45,722 nt of DNA, taken from the NCBI GenBank assembly GCA_000934385.1, contig KN880624.1:1-45722 (forward strand), given 5' to 3'. The position numbers and the translations under genes are program-made. The stretch comes from Cylindrobasidium torrendii FP15055 ss-10. Taxonomy: Eukaryota > Basidiomycota > Agaricomycetes > Agaricales > Physalacriaceae. Position 1 is the first letter of the stretch; the number at the start of each line of letters is the position of its first letter. Shown one piece after another: positions 11,948 through 22,132 of this stretch. The notes beneath the pieces were generated by a model. The model saw only the letters and a program-made list of their open reading frames with translations. It searched no databases and was not told the origin of the DNA.

Positions 11948-13327
11948 ATGATCAATCGCCTCCCTCTCGAAATACTCCAGCAAATCTTCGTACTTTCCTG
12001 CCCTCCATCTTACAAGGTTCCCGCACCGGCCGCTCTACCCTTCCAGTTCACCATCGCGCACGTTTCGCCCGCATGGCGCAAAGCCGCCCTTGGATATACA
12101 GCACTATGGTCTGATATCGACATCAATTCGCTCGAATACTGGGATATGCATGCCAAGGCCCGTAAAAGCGCGCTCTTTCAGTTCGCCATTGCTGCCTCCG
12201 CGCCGGCCCCGCTTTCGTTGTCGCTCACTGTTTCCAGCTTCTGGAACAACGACCCTATAGCTTTTGAACTCCTCGAGACGGCTGCCTTGGTATCTCCCAG
12301 GTGGAGGCATGCTAGAATCAACATCATTTCTATGCGTCACACGGAAGAGTATCTGTATGATGAGGTGGTGCGAATCTTGGGCTCCATTCGCAACAAAATA
12401 CCTCGTTTGGAATCCCTCGAGCTCTACACGCCGTGTGTAACAGGCTTGGAAGACATACTCTCCAATGCGCCTGTCTTGCAGCATATCAACGGAATTGACG
12501 TCCATCATACCGCTGGGTTCAAGTTGCCCTGGTCCCAACTGCAGACGCTGAAGCTCTCTGTTCAATCCAGAGTGAGTGCAGCAGAGGTTCTAGCGTACCT
12601 TCGGAATATGCAAGTCTGCACTACGCTGGAAGTAATCGCGCGCGATCGCAGTTCTATCTCGACGGAACCGAACGCACTAGACTCCTGTATCAATCTTCCC
12701 CGGGTCCATACCGCGACATTGGACATTTCTCTCCCGTTTGCTCTTCTAAGCCTGCCTTCTCTGCAAAATCTCTTCATTGGGCGGATGCTAGCACAGGACT
12801 CCGGCCCACTCGCCGACATGCTCGTTCGTTCAAGAACCATGCTCTCCACTTTATTTTGTCCCGAAACTGTATTTCTCGACCAGCGAGTTGCAAGCGCTTG
12901 CTCCTCTCTACTACACCTCGTCGCCTATACCCGCATAGAAGAAAGGTGCACATCTCTTGCCCCTGTGGAAACAGTGCTCGAATGGCTACACAACCCGAAC
13001 GATTCGCCCAGATGTCCGCAGCTCGAATCGCTTCATATCGTGCACTATGTCGAGCCCTGGGACCCCTTGTCTGCAGACGGCGTCTTCGCCTGGGTCGACA
13101 TCCTCAGGCAAGCTCGTTCAAATACACTAAAGCGTATCAATATCGTGGTGGGAATCGACGTATACGATCCAGTCGCGTTTGCTCATACTATTGAGCAATC
13201 CTTACGTCCCTCCCTGGAAATGCAGGAGAGACTTGAGCGCGGTCCCTGCGCGGTGGACATTGTTTTCTCAGGTACGCTGGCAATTCCTACAATAAGAGCC
13301 CTCGCTTATGTCGTGTTTACAACATAA
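11948..13327 (+). CDS. F-box-like protein (459 aa)
   Basis: Single-exon gene. The N-terminus INRLPLEILQQIFVLSC, followed after a short linker by FTIAHVSPAWRKAALGYTAL, matches the basidiomycete F-box-like pattern (LPxEIL..IF...S......VCxxWR..A..TP.LW) with the diagnostic WSDI shortly after. The rest consists of irregular leucine-rich stretches such as LESLELYTPC, LQTLKLSV and LQNLFIGRML, as in F-box proteins with degenerate LRRs. The likely role is substrate recognition in an SCF ubiquitin ligase; the target is unknown. These genes are strongly expanded in Agaricomycetes. The ATG at 11948 starts directly at the F-box, and there is a 247-bp gap to the oxidoreductase upstream. Confidence 0.85.
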   Translation: MINRLPLEILQQIFVLSCPPSYKVPAPAALPFQFTIAHVSPAWRKAALGYTALWSDIDINSLEYWDMHAKARKSALFQFAIAASAPAPLSLSLTVSSFWNNDPIAFELLETAALVSPRWRHARINIISMRHTEEYLYDEVVRILGSIRNKIPRLESLELYTPCVTGLEDILSNAPVLQHINGIDVHHTAGFKLPWSQLQTLKLSVQSRVSAAEVLAYLRNMQVCTTLEVIARDRSSISTEPNALDSCINLPRVHTATLDISLPFALLSLPSLQNLFIGRMLAQDSGPLADMLVRSRTMLSTLFCPETVFLDQRVASACSSLLHLVAYTRIEERCTSLAPVETVLEWLHNPNDSPRCPQLESLHIVHYVEPWDPLSADGVFAWVDILRQARSNTLKRINIVVGIDVYDPVAFAHTIEQSLRPSLEMQERLERGPCAVDIVFSGTLAIPTIRALAYVVFTT

Positions 13328-13616
13328 GTAGGGCGGAGTATGGTGCGGCAGCATGTCATTCGAAATGCAGAGTCAGAGCACGACGACCTACCGGAAATTC
13401 TGCGCGGGTGGGAAGAGCGCTGTGCAGTTTTTAGTAATCGTGTTGATCTTTTTGTCGAGTAAATGGCAAGGCTTGCGTTCCAATTCTTTGGTCTCACAGC
13501 ACCTCGATGAATGACCTAAACCACAGTTTGAGGCATCGGACTTGAAGGCGTACGTATCGTATGTATCATTGTTCCTTCTCGCCCTTGTGCACAAACAACA
13601 TGTATTATAGAGACGT

Positions 13617-15114
13617 TCAGCTCGCAAAGACGTCCACTTTGAGTCCTGACTCCAATCTCAATAAATGATAGGCTAAGGCCAAGGCTCCTCCGATGGATGA
13701 ATGTGGTAGATATACACAGCGCTCGGTTTTGTGTCCCAAGTTCACTCCTCGGCGCCATCTGAAAGTCGTCGTGTAAGTGAGTGCCTCGGTATACACATAT
13801 GCACTCTGACCGTATATTTCAAAGTGCAATACTCCCGATGTCCGAAGCCCATGTAGATGTTCCTCCAAAAAAGCCTTCATTCGATGTAAGACGGGCTGTG
13901 TGAGTTGATGCCATGTCCTCCCCTCTAGTCGAATATGGAAGGTACGCAGTGTCTTGACCGCGCAGAGCACCCGGTCGAAGCCCTCCCACATTGCGGCGTC
14001 ACCATGTCCTGCCCAGCTCGCCACGGTGTCGTGTCTAGATACGTCGATGAAGAGCGTCAAATGCATTTGCTGCAGCGCGGATGGTTGTTCAAGACCTCGC
14101 GCTAGCCATTTCAAGAGGTTCTGTTGCTGGGCTACCCTCGAAACCCTAACTGAAATTTCGCGAACGGTGTTAAGTCTTGGCGGTCTGTCTTCATCTGAGT
14201 CTGACGAATCAATCGTTATTGTTTAGAACACATTCTAGGTAGTATAGGTAGTACAGCGACGTACCGTTCCCAAAAGCAATATGGCTGGAGGTGATTGCGG
14301 GCCCAATGACGAGACGACGAAGAGACATGGCGCGGTCGAGTAGGCCAAGCAGAACCTCCCGGAAAATCGTGGATGCAGACAGAGTGATGGTCAGCGTCTC
14401 GAGGCCAGCCAAGCCGAGTGGTGTAGCGTCTCCCATCGTGAGCGCAACGATGCCTCTGTCACCCGATACCGGTAGAGTGATATGCAATATCCTTGGGTAT
14501 ATTAACCTCTCCAAAGCTTTATTAGAGAACGGTGGTGGGGTGACCTCCAGTTCGTGTCTTCCAACCACTGTCATTCGACTGAGCCGTAACTCCTGCAGCG
14601 ATACCAGACAACGAAGAAACCGGTACGCATCAGGCTGCAGCTCGAACGTCACAACGTTCAACGTGAGGATGTGTATGCGCGGCGCGATGTTGCATAGGAC
14701 GTCGACGATGTAGGATGGGATGATGGACGAAACGAGCGAGAGCTGCTGGAGCGCCGTGAAACCCTCGAAAGCTTGCGCGAGCGCCTCGGTTTCGATGTCA
14801 GGCCAAGCATCTCTCCGAAAGACGGAGAGACCGGCAACGACTACGTGCTTCACCGCTAATGCGACATTCTCGTTCGCCCCGAAGAGAGACAGGAACGCGG
14901 AAGGAAGGCGGTCGCTCTTCCTGAAAACGAGACGAAAGAAGAGGTGGGTGCGCGTTCGGGGGAGGAATGCCCTGGAAGTCAAGGAGCATGCCTGCAGAGC
15001 ACTTTTCTCTTCAAGGAGACAGTCGATTATCTCTTCAATGATTTCTTGAGGCAGCATTTGAGTTGAGACTAGATGCATAAGCGTTTTGCGCAGGTCGACA
15101 GGGCCCTGTAACAT
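13617..15114 (-). CDS. F-box-like protein with leucine-rich region (477 aa)
   Basis: Two exons (15114-14265 and 14200-13617, intron 14264-14201) give 477 residues. The N-terminal LPQEIIEEIIDCLLEEKSAL, then QACSLTSRAFLPRTRTHLF, is the basidiomycete F-box-like motif. It is followed by LRR-like segments (LQQLSLVSSII, IHILTLNVVTF, LQELRLSRM, LETLTITL). The frame stays open upstream to about 15189, so the start is uncertain: 15114 was chosen, and a start a few codons from the F-box is possible. It is divergent in sequence from the F-box gene at 11948 and convergent with it across 289 bp, so not a recent tandem copy. Predicted SCF substrate adaptor; target unknown. Confidence 0.8.
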
Positions 15115-15755
15115 TATGAGGCTCAATTCACATGAAGCCTTGTATGAAAGTAACCTTCTTGAGCTGTATCTCATGTAGCAGTAGGACAATTGGATTTGAC
15201 GTCGATGGGGTAGAAAGGGAAAGTGCTTATAGCGACCGACGCGCCATGTGAACCCCGCGCCACATTCGCTCTGAATGGATCCTCCAAATAAGACGTCCTC
15301 GCCGTCGCTAGGATGTATATAGCGAATATAATGACATCTGACATAGCTTGGGCACGAAGTATAGGCGGTAGGGGGCTAGTCAGTCTCCAAACCAGTCTGT
15401 ATCACTGCCAGTCTGGTAATACTGAGGCTGGATGTGCACATATCCTATGCACCGCAGGCTACAACCTCGTTCGCAAGTTGACTGACTCGTGTAACGATAT
15501 TGTGCTAACCTTTCTAGTCCTCGAGAGTATCTAGATTCTAGACGAACTTTGGTGCGTCGATTGAGATGCACATACGAGGCGCTCGAAAGATCAATTAAAT
15601 ATGTAGACGCGCACATTAATAAATACAATACGCCCTCGAATATCAAATAATATACACATATGCATTATCCTTACAGGACGTTAGACCAACGACAAAACGC
15701 GGTGGTGTTGTTTAAGGTCTAAGATCCGGTGGAATGCGAACAAGATGAAGAGTGC
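15115..15755. other. intergenic stretch
   Basis: Promoter of the F-box gene at 15114 and 3' flank of the zinc-cluster gene ending at 15756. No open frame with homology was recognised. Confidence 0.5.
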
Positions 15756-16901
15756 CTACGCATCTGGCCTCGTACGCTTGGATATTGGCGAGTCCGACTC
15801 GTCCTCCAAAAGAGGCGGTGTCTTCCGTTTTCGCGCAAGGTAGTCGGCCGCTGTGAACGACTGTATGACCAGTTCAGGATTGACAGTCCCATTGGAGGGT
15901 GGTTCATGCTCAGGCTCAGGAATAGGTACAGGCGTTTGTACAGGCTCGATATGGGCTGCCGGACTCGCTTCCCGTAACGTTTCTGGCGGAGGCGGCGGAA
16001 GACCAGACAAAAACGGGGGAGGATATGGATAGGGCCCTGGGACGATGTACATCTGCGAAGAGCCATCTTGTCCTTCTGGCGGCATGGGCATGAAATGACC
16101 AGGCTGGTAATACAACGGGTAGAATGGAGGTACTCCATCAGGCGGAGGAGGTAGAGGGTTTCCATCGCCGTCGGTGGGAGGTAGAGGTGGAGGAGGAGCC
16201 GGCGCGCTTGGGTCTAATGGAGGTGGGGAGAATTCTATGGTGGTATGAGTGACGCGAACATAAGCCACGCAGAAAACGCACCAGGAGGGTCTGGTAGGCT
16301 TGATTCCCTGCCTGCCCTGCGCTTATATGGACCACGTTTGACACCTTTCTGACGTTCCTTTCTTTGGCCATCCACGCAAGTATCGTTGAAACCGTACTTC
16401 ACGCATCGTTCACACGGCCGCGCATCATCGCAGCGCTTGCAGGCCTGTGCACAGTTTGTACACTGAAGACGCTCTCGTTAACAGAGTACGCTAACAATTT
16501 GGGCAACTTACGGCCATCTTCACTTGTTTGCGTTTCTGTTTGGTTTCTACGGGGGCCGACGGCGAAGGTTGCGGCGGGGCAAATGCTGCACCATGTAAGA
16601 GAAGGACAGGTCAACGAGCTTCGATAGGCATACGCTGAGGTGGGGGAGGTGGGTACGCGATCATAACGCCTGGGACAGCGTGATACATGAGAATCGCGCC
16701 TGGCGGCGGTGGCGGTAAGGCATTCTCTCCATCAGGCATCGGTCCAGTCTGGTAGAACATTGGCGGGTACGACATGTTGGGACCAAGGCCAGGCGGTAGC
16801 GGAGGTGGAAATGTGCCCACGGGATATTGCGCGAAATTTGGCAGCGGGTACACGGGCGACGCGTCGGACGGTTTCGGCGAGGACGTGGCCTCGGTCGCCA
16901 T
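15756..16901 (-). CDS. Zn2Cys6 zinc-cluster transcription factor, proline-rich (333 aa)
   Basis: Four exons (16901-16634, 16585-16512, 16462-16282, 16234-15756) sum to 333 codons. The zinc cluster sits at residues 115-143 with C115, C118, C125, C131, C134 and C143 (C-x2-C-x6-C-x5-C-x2-C-x8-C). It is preceded by a basic KQKRKQVKMA stretch and followed by a basic RKERQKGVKRGPYKRR linker, a combination typical of a conserved fungal group of these activators. Residues 1-100 and about 175-290 are rich in Pro, Gly and Tyr (PPPPP runs) and look like disordered activation regions. The end is acidic, then basic. No fungal-specific TF (middle homology) domain is seen, so it is short for the class. A probable 5'-UTR intron with a GTGAGT donor lies upstream, near 16930-16995. 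It is nuclear and DNA-binding; targets are unknown. Confidence 0.88.
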
Positions 16902-17511
16902 AATTTTTGAGGGACAAATGTGTGAATTTATTTGAGCTACATGATGGTCGAATTGAGATGGGGGTTCGGCCGGCGCGAATGTGCAATCACTCACCTTGAG
17001 ACTCCGACGGCGGCCTTGGTGGTCTGAGTTCAAGCTGAGTTTGAATGTGATCAAACATAACCAAACTCGGTGGCGCAGCATCTATGAACATTGAACACAG
17101 TTGTTCTGGTATGTATTCGCACGATGCAATCGGCCTCCTAATTATTCTGCGCTCCCCTGACTTTGGCGCCGGAACGTCAATCCAGCTTAGTACGGGAAAA
17201 ACGGGGAAGGGGAAAATGAGAGAAGTTGAGGTCATGTCAATGCGTATCTTCGCCAAGTTGTGTATGGTCCCCAACCAGCCTGGTCTGCAATGAAATGCTA
17301 TTTCGCCTCCTATCATCGCTAACACGATACTCATTCTATCCAGCGCAACACGTTCAAGCAATTTTTCCGATTCACAAACTTAGCAGTGCATTGTTCAAAC
17401 ATAGCAATTAAAGGTCCTCCCTATACTCGACAGTCTGACATACCTATCGGCGTCTACTAATCTCAATCCAGCACGGCAAAGGCCAGCACGGCGCAATCAC
17501 TTCGTTCCCCT
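16902..17511. other. leader of the zinc-cluster gene and intergenic DNA
   Basis: The minus strand has a 124-codon open frame (16987-17361) that ends at a good GTGAGT donor near 16996. It shows no conservation I recognise and cannot be joined in frame to the zinc-cluster start at 16901, so it is more likely a 5'-UTR exon and intron than a gene. The rest shows nothing. Confidence 0.4.
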
Positions 17512-18852
17512 TTATTCCTTCGAGTCTTCTGGTAGTGGCTTGTTGACGTCGTCAACCATGGGGATCAGCGACTGGTTTGCCGACCGAGTGGCAGGCCCCG
17601 GAGCATGCAGAGAAGAGTCGGGAATGGGTTTGGACTTGGCTCTGGCGGTCAGTGATTCCTTGGTCTTGGGCTCGATGCCGTTGAGACTGCGATTCCAGCT
17701 CGCAACAGAGTCAAGTTTGGTGCTGCCGTCAAAGTATCCCTTGAACGTGCGTCGCAGTCCGGACATGATGTATTCGTGCCAGCAGTTGAACCCTCGCGAG
17801 CCCCATGAGTCGAACCCATTTCCACTCGGAAATAGGCCCTGGTCGTAATGGTGCAAATTCATGGCGCTACGAAAACTCAGAAGCTCGGGGTCTACAGCGC
17901 ACGGGAAGATGAATCCGTTCCCACGGTACTTATGTAGCAGGATATCCCGGACCCGCATTGTACAGCGAACCACGGGTTTCTGGGTTGTACATCACTAGTT
18001 CGTTCCCATTACGGATCGCAGTCGTTAGAGGGAATGCGGCCGCCCAGTATCCGAGCTTTCCATAGCAAGCTGGGACTACCTGGAAGAATAAACTGGAGTT
18101 AGATGGAGTATCGGTAGGCAGCGAAAGAGACGCACTCTTCTGAGGTCCACTCGATCTTTGGGCTCCGTGCCATTGTCTAGATTATGTTCGATGGCGGCAG
18201 AGAGAGCGGGAATAGGTTCTAAATTGTTTGGAGAAAGAATGGCAACAGCAATCCAACCATTCATTGTACCTTTTGCATAGAAGTTCTGCGTTTTGGCTAA
18301 TAGTGCATCAACGTCCATTGCAGGTGCGTATGAATACTAGTCATCGAACTCACCATGTTTTCGAATACATGGTGTAAATGTTCCAGGACCGTGCCCACGC
18401 ATCTTGTCGATGAAGCGACCCTAGAGGAAATGAAATGTCAGTGATGTAGTGACCAATGAAGTTTTTCAAAGTCCTACCTCAGATGCGGTGACCTTGAGTT
18501 CATGTTCATGCCCGGCAGACATAAACCCTCCGCCCGCGAAGTCTGCCCTCCGATACGGAATCGCGGTTTCAACCACATCAAACTCATCTTTGACTTCGAG
18601 AAACGCCTTGAATTTCGTGGATACAGCGAGGTTAGATGTGTCGGTATCGGAGAGATCCTTGCGAGGAGGAAGGTTCTCGAGATCGAAATGCAATAGATCC
18701 AAGTCCCCATCTTTTGCTGGAGCCACAAAGTCCCTAGGAATGAATCCAAGCAGGGGATACTCGCTCGTCTGCATTCGTTTGTACCACGAATTGGGTTCCT
18801 GGCCGGTTGTGTACCAATTTTCCCAGTCGCCTTGAGGTATGGTTTCGGCCAT
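17512..18852 (-). pseudogene. family A member 1 (A1), one frameshift
   Basis: Unrecognised family, three copies in this window. Exons 18852-18481, 18420-18354, 18296-18136 and 18079-17512 use GT-AG introns at the positions seen in A2 and A3. The N-terminus has WENWY...P(L)LGFIPRDFVAPAKDG. Exon 2 encodes IDKM...PGTFTPC. Exon 3 has ILSPNNLEPIPALSAAIEHN. Exon 4 begins VVPACYGKLGYWAAAFPL but is broken: one extra base near 17974 relative to the downstream frame leads to a stop, while the continuation (PELLSFRSA, the W-rich block and DAPGPATRSANQSLIPMVDD) aligns with A2 in the next frame. I found no intron that repairs it. Unlike A2 and A3 it lacks a long basic tail. It is divergent from B1, with 208 bp between the starts. 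Function unknown; an assembly error rather than a mutation is possible. Confidence 0.65.
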
Positions 18853-19060
18853 TTTGCTTGACTATGAGGGAAAGCGCGCTCAGATGGAAATTGGAGCAAT
18901 GGCGGCGGTTATGATGGTGGTGGTATGAAGACAACAGAGGTCGATCACGTAACTGGGCGCCTGATTCGATCCAGAATCCTCCAATCATGTACCATGCCGA
19001 GGAGCCGAGCGTGTGGTAGCCTTGCTTTCCACCTTCATCACCACCACTTATTGCTTGAAC
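18853..19060. promoter_or_regulatory. bidirectional promoter region A1/B1
   Basis: These 208 bp separate the ATG of A1 (minus) from that of B1 (plus). Near the middle lies TCGATCACGTAA (about 18941-18952), similar to CACGTG- or CACATG-containing words in the other two A/B intergenic regions. Both leaders are CCA/CAC-rich, giving inverted GGTGGTGGT / ACCACCAC words. No TATA box is evident. Confidence 0.5.
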
Positions 19061-19959
19061 ATGGAAGAGCTTTACACAGAGGACTGCATTTCAGCGACGC
19101 CTCTGAGCCATCTTGGTACCTTCAAGTCGTTCAGTATGGTCAAACCTAGCGATAAAGTCTTTGTATGTGCACTGTCCTTGACTGCCATTAAACCATGGCA
19201 TTGATGCCCAAAAGTTTCGCTGGCATGAAAGTGCCTGTGGTATGCTCCCCGGCAAATTTGACGACTCTATGAAAGATCCCATAAATACTCTACTCCGTAA
19301 TGTCTCATTTTCTTATGGACGACTTCGGTGCTGACAAGTGATGACTTAGTTGATCCACAATGCCTTGATTACTTCAGTAACTTGGATATGTCATTTCGTC
19401 CGACCATTTCCTGCCTCCAGGTCTTGTACGCATTGTACCAGTTCAATGCTGGGTGCCCTCCTGACGCGCGCCGGCACTATTCTTCTGTGCGTAGACTGCA
19501 CGTATTAGTTTGTGTTCAAGGACTTACACATTGTAGGTACCGATGCTCTATGAAGCTTCGTATACTCTGCAGCTTAAATCCAAGTTCAAACGAACTTTTT
19601 ATTTGCGCCATCCCGTCTCTGGGATTGTCACGGCCTATCGTTACCCTTACCCCAAGTTTCCGCGGTTTCGCCTGCTCACCGCTCATCCAGTCATGTCTGT
19701 CATTCATGCAGTGTTTCAGGCAATGACTTTGCGGTCCAGTGGGGATATCCTCGCCCACATGAGCCAATGGCAGTGCCTTCAAGAGCGCATCGACCCTACG
19801 CAACCAGAGCCAAATCATCAAGAAACTCTAGATACACTACCTAAAACTTCCAAGAAGCGCAAGGAATCCCAGGACGGCAAACACGATATGCTTCGCAAAG
19901 CTAAGCGTGCACGCAAGCTGGTTGGCGCTGCCGTTAGTAGGTCGGAGCAGCCGAAGTGA
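19061..19959 (+). CDS. family B member 1 (B1, 247 aa)
   Basis: Unrecognised family with four copies in this window. Exons 19061-19162, 19215-19296, 19350-19486 and 19537-19959 give 247 intact codons; exon 2 is 82 nt, as in every copy. Exon 1 has LYTEDCIS. Exon 2 encodes RWHESACGM...PINTLL. Exon 3 carries an amphipathic FRPTISCLQVLYALYQF segment. Exon 4 has the family block FYLRHPVSGIV, PYPKFPRFRLLTAHPV, then an Asp/Gln/Pro linker and a bipartite basic tail (KKRKE...KAKRARK) that looks like a nuclear localisation signal. No signal peptide, membrane span or known fold is recognisable. It is divergently transcribed from A1 and convergent with the MYND gene C1. Confidence 0.78.
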
Positions 19960-20338
19960 CTTGGCCTTGCCAGTATGTATGATGAATGAGAGGACGGGGA
20001 CTCGTACAAGAAGAATCGATAGGCACTGTGGTGCTGCAAGATACTCATTACTCAACAAGGCTCTTTCTTTAACATGCAAGCTTTGTATTAGCCCACGATA
20101 GACAGACTTTCTTGATTTTCGTCACGAATTTGAGACGGATTTTCCCGTTTTCGAATGCTGTGAAATGCGCGAGTGCACGTTGAATCATTTACAAAGGCAG
20201 AAATCACGAAGGAAGTCGTGTCTATGTTGTACACATGAATATATTGTTATTGAGACGCAGAAACGTGTATGTATGAAACCATCATCAAAGTCAATCAGGC
20301 AAATTATCAATAATTTGCCCGATGGGAAAGAAACCAAG
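19960..20338. other. convergent intergenic stretch B1/C1
   Basis: 3' flanks of two convergent genes; nothing else recognised. Confidence 0.5.
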
Positions 20339-21037
20339 TCACCGAACGTACTTGAGAGGGTTGTCGCAAAAGAACCAATCGATGCACTCCTGACGATCGG
20401 CAGTCTCCATTTTCGTATACCCATTCATGCGCCAGGTGCTGAACTTGAAGGCGACGACATCCCCATACCACTCCCTCTGCCCATCTTCTCCGTTTACTGC
20501 AATGGACTTATTCCTCATCTTCGGGTCTTTCTCTACCATCGCCTTAGCCGAATACCATATATGCAACGGGCGTTCAAGGACGTCCCCCGTTTTTGGCGAG
20601 CACAATAGTATGACATTGGTCGGCGTCTCGTCTTTGAATCTGTCGGAAATACGGGGTTTGGGGAAACCCCTGGGGTCATGCAAGTATTCTGGGCGTCCGA
20701 CCCCCTTGTGATGCTTCTTGCCCACGCACCCGCAGCCCCACCAGGCGCACTCGACAGTGTCTATTTGTGGTTCTTGTGAAGGACAGAGAGTTCCGGGTGC
20801 ATAGTTTTTGTCTGCAATTTCTTGGCTGAAAGGTAAGCATGCGACGTTGCGCTCGTGATGATGGATGTCCTGTAGACGGTGAGACGATATACTTCTTCAG
20901 GCTGGAGTAAAATGGGGACGTACCGAGATGCTGCAGTCCAGGCTACAGTACGACACGTACATGCAGTGTACACAGACGAGGTCAGTCTCTTCGGAGCATA
21001 CTCTGCATGAGCCTTGTAGGTAGCTGCCTGTGGACAT
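20339..21037 (-). CDS. family C member 1, MYND-type zinc-finger protein (214 aa)
   Basis: Two exons (21037-20924 and 20869-20339) give 214 codons. The N-terminus is a MYND-like finger: C11, C14, C22, C25, C31, C35, H43 and C49, split by the intron after the C31-C35 (YCSLDC) pair, so the finger is complete only after splicing. A Cys/Trp-rich segment (CAWWGCGCVGKKHHK) follows. The rest is shared with C2: VILLCSPKTGDVLERPLHIW followed by YSAKAM, then MRNKSIA, REWYGDVVAFK and a final DWFF segment. MYND fingers mediate protein-protein contacts; the C-terminal module is unrecognised. There is a TATATAAG box 46 bp before the ATG. It faces B1 tail to tail. Confidence 0.75.
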
Positions 21038-22132
21038 TTCGTGGTGAGAAGATTAGGTTGAATAGGGATCTTGAGCACAAAGCTTATATAGGGCACCGAG
21101 TCATTGTTTGTTGTACGCGACAATGGTCCAAGTAGTGGTATATTGAAAAAGACCCGCAACTGGAGTAATACAATTGGCAAGGTCAAGGGCTCGATCAGTC
21201 AGTCAATTGTCAGTGAGAATTTGGCTATCAGGCCTCCAGGCCACACCAACAAATGCCATCCTGGTCCTTTGTTCTAATGCTAGGCATACACTGTCGTCGT
21301 TGGCAATGGCCCGAGGGCGATGTAGTTACAGCCATCCAACGGCCATCCAAGTTCGAACTCGCGGCTCGGAATCTACTTGATGAAAGCCTCCGAGAACATA
21401 CACCATTTCATTAAGAAGACTTAGACTCAACGAACCTTCTATGGAAGCCTTGAAATTCGGTGAGTTCCTTAGTTCGAAGCCCTTGTGCATTTCCACCGAA
21501 CATTACCCTGTTTTCGGCAACACATCAACGACTCCCGTCATTCAGGACATCTGCCATTCCAACGCAGCGAAGGCGATGCTAACACGTCTGCTAACAATGA
21601 GATGATAAGGATGGTACCTACCGAGTTCAAACGAGCATACTCACACAAATTCACACCCAGCAAGAAGATCTCAAAGAAGAATGATCAACATTCCACATAT
21701 GTGAGCAACGTATATACTGCCATACAACAAGGAGGAAACGAAGCAGAAGCGTTTATGAGCTAGCATAAACGACCGGATGAGTGATGAGAAAGGGTATATG
21801 CCCCGACGTCGAGCACGCTGTACAGCGACGCCCAAGGTGGACGGACTATTGAGTAAATATGTTATGACCGAGGAGCCGACAGCGAGGTTACAGATCGACC
21901 CCAGCAGCCAGCGAGAGGGTGGGTATAACTTTCTATCGTTCTAAGAATGACACGAACAAAAAGTGATAAGTTAGAGCAAAGTAGGAAAGGGAGAGGGAAT
22001 GCCAGATGAAGGGCACCGCAAGGAAGAAGGAAAAAAAAAACGAATGAAAATGGTAAGCGAGCGTATATCACAGTAGTGGACGGGCTCTACCAACCTGCGG
22101 TGCATAACACGAGGCGGACGGTGACAGGTTTC
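21038..22132. other. intergenic stretch between C1 and the LPMO gene
   Basis: No gene supported. A 92-codon open frame at 21485-21763 (+) has no recognisable motif and neither splice nor promoter support. The segment near 21860-22075 is the 3' flank of the LPMO gene. Confidence 0.45.
21083..21090 (-). promoter_or_regulatory. TATA box of C1
   Basis: TATATAAG on the minus strand lies 46 bp upstream of the C1 ATG. The paralogue C2 has TATAAA at nearly the same distance, which supports both. Confidence 0.5.

Noticed and set aside
16987..17361. 124-codon open frame upstream of the zinc-cluster gene
   Set aside because: Cannot be spliced in frame to the ATG at 16901 and shows no recognisable motif; probably leader sequence.
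21485..21763. 92-codon open frame on the plus strand
   Set aside because: No motif, no splice context, no promoter signal; the length is within chance expectation.
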